This document shows positions 63,052-64,000 of a stretch of 64,000 nucleotides of DNA, piece after piece (position 1 is the stretch's first letter; each line of letters begins with the position of its first letter). The translations under genes were made by a program, and so were the position numbers. The notes under the pieces were generated by a model. It was not told the DNA's origin. It did not search any database and saw nothing but the letters and a program-made list of their open reading frames with translations. Source of the stretch: Pseudomonadota bacterium. GTDB taxonomy: Bacteria > Pseudomonadota > Gammaproteobacteria > Ga0077536. The stretch lies in assembly GCA_016719885.1 (NCBI GenBank), contig JADJYF010000003.1, positions 1 through 64,000 of the forward strand. Direction: 5' to 3'.

Positions 63052-63228
63052 TTATTCTTTGTCCGCCAGGACCTTCTTGCCACGGTAGTAGCCGTCGGGG
63101 CTGACATGGTGGCGCAGATGGGTCTCGCCGGTGGTCGGCTCTTCCGACAGGGCCGGGTTCTTCAATCGATCGTGGGAACGACGCATGCCCCGGCTCGAAG
63201 GGGTCGGTTTGTTCTGTTGGACTGCCAT
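63052..63228 (-). CDS. rpmF: 50S ribosomal protein L32
   Basis: 58-residue ribosomal protein: MAVQQNKPTPSSRGMRRSHD at the start, then HHVSPDGYYRGKKVL near the end. It lacks the zinc-binding Cys pairs, the usual form in gammaproteobacteria. Lies between yceD (34-base gap) and plsX (106-base gap), as in E. coli. Confidence 0.97.
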   Translation of the reverse strand: MAVQQNKPTPSSRGMRRSHDRLKNPALSEEPTTGETHLRHHVSPDGYYRGKKVLADKE

Positions 63229-63262
63229 GATGCACTCTCCGCTTCAAATATTCCGTCTGTCT

Positions 63263-63775
63263 TCACTCTTGCTCGCGTGACTTGAGCAGATCCGCCAAGC
63301 CCGCGAACGGCTGCTTGCGATCGCTTGCGACCGCCTGCGCCTCGAAACTGTCGTCTGCCGGGCAGTCCTTGCGCTCATGCATGGGCGCCAAGGGACAACT
63401 CAACAAAATTTCGTCCTCTATCACCTCGCGCAACGGCAGCATGCCGTCGACGAGTTCCACACTGTCCTCTTCGTCGTGATCCTGCGACGCTGGCGCCTTG
63501 ACATGCGCGACCAGGTCCATGTTCACGGTCACCGGCCATGCCGTCCATTCGAGACAGCGCTGGCAGTGGGCTTCGAGCGGCGCGGTTATGCGCGCCTCGA
63601 TGCGAAAGCCGCCGCCGTCTCGCGCGCTGCAACCAAGCTCCACCGTCACCGCGCCGGTCACCCGGTAGGGCTCGTCGATACGCGCCAGGCGCGCCGGGCT
63701 CAATACACCGCTCAGCACCCCCGTGCCCGCCGCGAGTTGGCGGCATTCGATCTGTTCGGGTAGTTCGCTGGCCAT
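63263..63775 (-). CDS. yceD: YceD/DUF177 family protein
   Basis: 170-residue conserved protein encoded upstream of rpmF. In the family it is linked to large-subunit rRNA/ribosome assembly. CXXC in LEAHCQRCLEWTAWPVTVN, then LREVIEDEILLSCPLAPMHE and a C-terminal FAGLADLLKS are typical. ATG 63775 (MASELPEQI) is chosen over ATG 63802, which would overlap the promoter space of the divergent maf gene. Confidence 0.92.
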   Translation of the reverse strand: MASELPEQIECRQLAAGTGVLSGVLSPARLARIDEPYRVTGAVTVELGCSARDGGGFRIEARITAPLEAHCQRCLEWTAWPVTVNMDLVAHVKAPASQDHDEEDSVELVDGMLPLREVIEDEILLSCPLAPMHERKDCPADDSFEAQAVASDRKQPFAGLADLLKSREQE

Positions 63776-63826
63776 GAGGGCGCGGTAGTATAGGCCAAAC
63801 ATCAGCGAGTTAGAACACGAGATTTC

Positions 63827-64000
63827 ATGTCCGGCCCGGCCTCGTCCAATGCGCCCCCCCGCCGCGCCTCAGCCCGCTTGCTGCTCGCGTCCTCGTCCGT
63901 CTACCGCCGTGCCCTACTCGAGCGCTTCGGCTGGCCGTTTTCGTGCCGGGCGCCGCACGTCGATGAGCGCGCATTGCCGCACGAAGCGCCCGTTGAGTTG
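63827..64000 (+). CDS. Maf/YceF-family nucleotide pyrophosphatase, 5' part
   Basis: Starts at ATG 63827 and runs off the window end after 58 codons. LLLASSSVYRRALLERFGWP followed by APHVDERALPHEAP is the N-terminus of Maf-type pyrophosphatases. YceF, the 7-methyl-GTP member, is the usual gene divergent from yceD. An extra 15-residue N-terminal lead precedes the core. The catalytic remainder is outside the window. Confidence 0.88.
   Translation, partial: MSGPASSNAPPRRASARLLLASSSVYRRALLERFGWPFSCRAPHVDERALPHEAPVEL

Overview
The window is high-GC, densely coded bacterial DNA, most likely from a gammaproteobacterium. The main support is the conserved block yceD-rpmF-plsX-fabD-fabG-acpP-fabF-pabC-mltG-tmk-holB-pilZ-tatD at the right end, including pilZ between holB and tatD as in Pseudomonas, with yceF/maf divergent from it. 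The species cannot be named from sequence alone. No rRNA, tRNA, CRISPR array or intact transposase was seen.

Layout. 1-1.27 kb: no recognisable gene. 1.3-6.7 kb: envelope polysaccharide/protein-sorting locus with gmd and fcl (both broken by many indels), an EpsI-fused exosortase and a WecA/MraY-type glycosyl-phosphate transferase. 7-9.3 kb: hicB with a nonsense-mutated hicA, a HigA-type antitoxin remnant and a phosphohexomutase. 9.5-11.9 kb: PrsT-like TPR lipoprotein of the PEP-CTERM system. 12.1-17.8 kb: KefB/C-type antiporter, GT39 glycosyltransferase, beta-carbonic anhydrase and amidase. 17.9-33 kb: an oxygen-response block with a FixL-like haem kinase, FixJ-like regulator, FNR/FixK-type regulator, degenerate receiver, ccoNOQP, ccoG, fixH, ccoI, ccoS, a SafE-family protein, a CBS protein and a DksA-like protein. 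33-41 kb: two cytochromes c around a universal stress protein, then acyl-CoA type genes (CoA-transferase, acyl-CoA dehydrogenase, two SDRs), Tag glycosylase and a TetR regulator. 41.3-44.9 kb: sulfide/persulfide operon (TauE, type II SQR, two half-size YeeE/YedE). 45-46.9 kb: glutathionyl-hydroquinone reductase and a predicted exosortase substrate. 47-53.7 kb: methylcitrate operon (GntR regulator, prpB, prpC, acnD, prpF). 53.7-64 kb: the fatty-acid/replication housekeeping operon.

How the parts may work together. FixL-FixJ would sense low O2 and activate the fnr/fixK-type gene, which has a candidate FixJ site and a TATAAA -10 element upstream. The FNR-type protein keeps the C-X2-C-X5-C cluster ligands and would act on FNR-like boxes found before ccoN/ccoI and before the CBS gene. 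The exosortase, the PrsT protein and the VPLPG-type C-terminal sorting signal at 45.8 kb are parts of one protein-sorting system spread over 42 kb.

Two short palindromic repeat families sit at gene ends throughout. The most striking structure is a tandem array of about 163-bp units (19,981-20,850), each carrying the last 21 codons of fixJ plus its palindromic terminator. The intact copies differ inside those codons only at synonymous sites. Several patches (about 1.3-3.7 kb, 20.31-20.52 kb, 22.19-22.39 kb) look like low-quality consensus, and claims about broken genes there should be read with that in mind.
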